Source: Sphingomonas alpina (GTDB taxonomy: Bacteria > Pseudomonadota > Alphaproteobacteria > Sphingomonadales > Sphingomonadaceae). From it: 64,000 nt of DNA. The stretch spans positions 2,046,001 to 2,110,000 of the forward strand of contig NZ_CP061038.1 in assembly GCF_014490665.1 (NCBI RefSeq), read 5' to 3'. The notes below the pieces were generated by a model. That model saw nothing but the letters and a program-made list of their open reading frames with translations, ran no database searches and was not told the DNA's origin. Below are positions 61,681 through 64,000 of the stretch, in pieces. A program made the position numbers and the translations under genes. Each line of letters begins with the position of its first letter. The stretch's first letter is position 1.

Positions 61681-62592
61681 CTAGCTCGCCTCCGCCGCGG
61701 ATGGCCCAGCAACCCCGGCCATGCTGTCCATAAGTCCAAGAAAATTCCGCAATGCCGGATTGCTGGCGCCGGAGCGCCAGGCCGCGCCAAGGCTCCACTC
61801 CGCCTCCGCGCCGCTCAACGGCTCGAGCGCAACGGACTCTCCCATCAGCCGCGCCGCCTGGTGCGGCACGATCGACACGCCGACGCCGGCGGCGACCAGG
61901 GCCAGCACCGTCTGGATATCATCAGCGGTCTGAATGATGCGCGGGGCGAAGCGGCGCAGATCGCACCACCGGTCGATCTGCGCGCGCAGGCCGGGCCCGC
62001 GCGTCCGGTCGATCAGGATGAACCCGATCTCGTTGAGCGACTGCAGGTCAGCGGTGCCGCGCGTCCCGGCCCCATCCGCAAAGCTGGCGAGCGCCAGCTG
62101 GCCGGTCATCAGCGGGCGGCTCGCAATATCCGCAGCCGGGACCGGAAAGCGCACGAAACCGAGATCGAGGCGGCCGTCGCGCAGGCGCTCGATCTGTTCA
62201 CTGGACGAGAAGTCGTTCAGCGACACCGCCACAGTCGGATAAGCGCGGCGGAACGCCCCCACCAGTCTCGGCGCGAGGTCGATGGTCGAGAGGCCGAAGC
62301 CGATGTCGAGACGGCCCTCAATGCCGTTCACGACAGCGCGCGCACGCGCCGACCATGCCTCCGCGTCGGCGACGATCCTGGCCGCATCGGCCACCAGCGC
62401 TTTCCCGACCGGCGTCAATGCCGTGCCGGTCCGGTCGCGTTCGAACAATCTGGCGCCAATCCTCGCCTCCAGCGCCTGAAGCCGCTTGGTCAGTGCGGGC
62501 TGAGTGATGTGCAGCCGGTCGGCCGCGCGGCCGAAATGCTGCAGATCGGCGAGCGTAACGAACGCGCGAAGCTGCGATACTTCCATTCCCAT
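61681..62592 (-). CDS. LysR-family transcriptional regulator
   Basis: This 303-residue protein has the HTH MEVSQLRAFVTLADLQHFGRAADRLHITQPALTKRLQALEARIGARLFERDRTGTALTPVG, and the periplasmic-binding-protein-like effector domain (RLDIGFGLSTIDLAPRLVGAFRRAYPTVAVSL and onward). The ATG at 62592 or 62586 starts it. It is divergent from the nitrilase-like gene; an inverted repeat fills the 85-base gap. LysR regulators usually control the divergent neighbour and bind a small ligand related to its substrate. Confidence 0.95.
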   Translation of the reverse strand: MGMEVSQLRAFVTLADLQHFGRAADRLHITQPALTKRLQALEARIGARLFERDRTGTALTPVGKALVADAARIVADAEAWSARARAVVNGIEGRLDIGFGLSTIDLAPRLVGAFRRAYPTVAVSLNDFSSSEQIERLRDGRLDLGFVRFPVPAADIASRPLMTGQLALASFADGAGTRGTADLQSLNEIGFILIDRTRGPGLRAQIDRWCDLRRFAPRIIQTADDIQTVLALVAAGVGVSIVPHQAARLMGESVALEPLSGAEAEWSLGAAWRSGASNPALRNFLGLMDSMAGVAGPSAAEAS

Positions 62593-62597
62593 CGATT

Positions 62598-62626
62598 ATC
62601 ACAGACGGAAAATTTCTCACTGTGAT
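62598..62626. promoter_or_regulatory. Inverted repeat ATCACAG-N15-CTGTGAT, LysR-type operator
   Basis: Perfect 7-bp arms 15 bases apart lie in the 85-base gap between the divergent LysR and nitrilase genes, right before the regulator start. LysR sites often show a T-N11-A core in such positions. Confidence 0.65.
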
Positions 62627-62677
62627 TTATGAACCACCACCGTAAATCCCGCCCATCCAATCCGCTGGAGACGGGAA

Positions 62678-63640
62678 ATGACATCGACATTGCGAGCAGC
62701 CACCGTCCAGTTCCGGCATCGGGCGAGCGACAAGGCGTATAATCTCGCCAGGGTTGCCGCGTTCGCACACCACGCGCGCGCCGCCGGCGCCGAACTCGCG
62801 CTGATGCCCGAGATGTGCATCACCGGATATTGGCACATTCCCGGGCTCGATGCGGCCGGCCTGGCAGGTCTTGCGGAACCCGAAGACGGCCCGTCGCTGC
62901 GCCGCGTGGCGCGGCTCGCTGCGCGGCTCGACCTCGCCATCGGCGTCGGATGGCTGGAGAGTGCTGCCGACGGGCAGTTCTACAATGCCTATCGCCTCTG
63001 CCTTCCCGACGGCTCCGGCCATACCCATCGCAAGCTGCACGCGTTCGAGCATCCGCTGATCCGCAGCGGCGATGGCTTCACGGTGTTCGACACGCCCTGG
63101 GGCGTGCGCATGGCGATCCTGATCTGCTGGGACAATAATCTGGTCGAGAATGTCCGGGCCTGCGCGCTGGACGGCGCCGATATTCTCCTCGCGCCGCACC
63201 AGACCGGCGGGACGCACTCGCGCAGCCCGCATGGCATGAAGCCGATCCCGCTGGACCTGTGGGAAGGCCGGCACGAAGATCCGGAACCCCTCCGGCGCGC
63301 GTTCGCGGGACCCAATGGCCGGGAATGGCTCCTGCGCTGGCTCCCCGCGCGGGCGCATGACAATGGCGTCTTCGTCCTGTTCAGCAACGGCGTGGGCCGG
63401 GACGAGGACGAGCTGCGCACCGGCAACGCCATGATCCTCGATCCCTATGGCCGCATCGTCGCCGAAAGCAGGTCGATCGCGGACGATATCGTCATCGCCG
63501 ATCTCGATCTCACCCTGGTCCGCTCCAGCAGCGGACGGCGCTGGATGACCGGCCGGCGCCCCGAACTCTATGCCGCGCTCACCCGGCGAACCGGCAAGGA
63601 GCGCTCGGCGCGCGCCACCCGCTTCGATCTTGCGGAGTAA
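62678..63640 (+). CDS. Nitrilase/carbon-nitrogen hydrolase family protein
   Basis: This 320-residue protein has the Glu-Lys-Cys triad: Glu in ALMPEMCITGYW, Lys in HTHRKLHAFEHP and Cys in MAILICWDNNLVENVRA, with a later conserved segment GVFVLFSNGVGRDEDELRTGNAMILDPYGRIVAES. It hydrolyses a nitrile, amide or carbamoyl bond in the cytosol; the specific substrate is unknown. It is divergent from a LysR regulator, likely its controller. Start MTSTLRAATVQFRHR at 62678. Confidence 0.92.
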   Translation: MTSTLRAATVQFRHRASDKAYNLARVAAFAHHARAAGAELALMPEMCITGYWHIPGLDAAGLAGLAEPEDGPSLRRVARLAARLDLAIGVGWLESAADGQFYNAYRLCLPDGSGHTHRKLHAFEHPLIRSGDGFTVFDTPWGVRMAILICWDNNLVENVRACALDGADILLAPHQTGGTHSRSPHGMKPIPLDLWEGRHEDPEPLRRAFAGPNGREWLLRWLPARAHDNGVFVLFSNGVGRDEDELRTGNAMILDPYGRIVAESRSIADDIVIADLDLTLVRSSSGRRWMTGRRPELYAALTRRTGKERSARATRFDLAE

Positions 63641-63719
63641 CCCTCAGAATTGGGTGGGCGTTCGGGAAATGCGGTGACAGCGCCGCTGCAACCGGTGTTT
63701 CGGTGACGCGCGGGTTTCG

Positions 63720-63785
63720 GTGACACGTGCAATAACCCCCTTTCATGCGGCCCCTCCGAAGATAAGGGATTGTTGCACGTGTCAC
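63720..63785. repeat. Inverted repeat GTGACACGTGCAA flanking 40 bases before the tautomerase frame
   Basis: GTGACACGTGCAA at 63720-63732 and its complement TTGCACGTGTCAC at 63773-63785 are perfect 13-bp arms. CGGTGAC also occurs at 63671, 63700 and 63718 in direct order. Neither arm belongs to the neighbouring genes. The right arm ends three bases before an in-frame stop that precedes the tautomerase-like frame. Confidence 0.75.
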
Positions 63786-63805
63786 GGTAATTCAAGGATC
63801 AGGGC

Positions 63806-64000
63806 GTGACCGCCGTCCTGGTCGAACCCGCCGCGCCCGAAAGCTGGTTCATCGCCGGCAGCCACCCCACCGATAACGGACTGTCCGCCTTCTGGCTCGA
63901 CATCAAGATCACCAGCGGCACCAATGTGAAGACCGACACGATCGCGTTCGTCAACGCCGCCTTTCACGGCATGCAGGCGTTGCTCGGGCCCTTGCATGAG
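63806..64000 (+). CDS. Tautomerase-like (4-oxalocrotonate tautomerase superfamily) protein, apparently N-terminally shortened and cut by the window end
   Basis: A frame from GTG 63806 runs off the window. It reads MTAVLVEPAAPESWFIAGSH, then an AFWLDIKITSGTNVKTD segment and ends FHGMQALLGPLHE, which resembles the middle of a tautomerase-fold protein of two 4-OT-like units. A full protein would begin with a strand and helix of about 40 residues and an N-terminal Pro, which is absent: the same frame has a TAA at 63788. The start GTG has only a weak upstream site. It may be a pseudogene whose 5' end was lost at the inverted repeat, or a short variant. Confidence 0.55.
   Translation, partial: MTAVLVEPAAPESWFIAGSHPTDNGLSAFWLDIKITSGTNVKTDTIAFVNAAFHGMQALLGPLHE

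Overview
The window looks like a chromosomal stretch of a Sphingomonas-type alphaproteobacterium (order Sphingomonadales). It is GC-rich and the genes are tightly packed, with many 4-base ATGA or GTGA stop/start overlaps. The pyruvate dehydrogenase E1 beta carries its own lipoyl domain, the gyrase A is of alphaproteobacterial type, and a large TonB-dependent receptor is present. Intergenic gaps hold REP-like palindromes built around cores such as CCCGCGAAAGCGGG and CCGGCGAAGGCCGG. I assigned function from protein motifs I recognise; no database search was run.

Layout. 1-3.5 kb: the N-terminal part of the ribosome-associated ABC-F protein EttA, a secreted M28 peptidase, a small coiled lipoprotein, and an AACAGGGG repeat cluster. 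3.5-8.2 kb: a TonB-dependent receptor coupled to a secreted PHP-type metallohydrolase, then tRNA-Pro. 8.3-14.1 kb: an HTH protein coupled to a penicillin-binding-like serine hydrolase; a BlaI-type repressor and M56 (BlaR1-like) membrane protease with two operator palindromes shared with a divergent secreted alpha/beta hydrolase; a CAT-anticodon tRNA. 14.2-21.2 kb: polysaccharide deacetylase and an atypical sensor kinase, an Lrp/AsnC regulator, a TPR protein, YaaA and a short-chain dehydrogenase. 21.3-24.5 kb: gyrA and a DUF952 gene. 24.5-29.7 kb: a lipoprotein hydrolase, an ATPase-DUF488-lysoplasmalogenase operon, a VOC protein and asd.

30-33.6 kb: a GbsR/MarR-like regulator and two small membrane proteins with a repeated operator, a gamma-glutamylcyclotransferase-like protein and trmFO. 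33.9-38.6 kb: an EF-hand protein, an NDUFAF6-like protein and a three-gene TadG/TadE module. 38.6-45 kb: pdhA-pdhB, an MFS exporter with cysK, and a SleB-type wall hydrolase. 45-55.2 kb: acyl-CoA dehydrogenase with a MerR regulator, a lipoprotein-hisI pair, purF, an SDR, a second serine hydrolase, a cyclopropane synthase and a photolyase. 55.3-64 kb: korA-korB, a histone-deacetylase-like amidohydrolase, an esterase, rppH, a VOC protein, a LysR-nitrilase divergent pair and an apparently N-terminally shortened tautomerase running off the end.

Most of the content is core metabolism and housekeeping. I saw no integrase, transposase, CRISPR array, rRNA or clear defence island. The most informative signals are regulatory (matched operator palindromes at the BlaI-type and GbsR-type loci), unusual residues (Met at the GyrA Asp87 position; a kinase lacking recognisable N and G1 boxes), an identical 58-bp direct repeat flanking purF, an orphan terminator, and unusual couplings (HTH with serine hydrolase; TonB receptor with PHP hydrolase).
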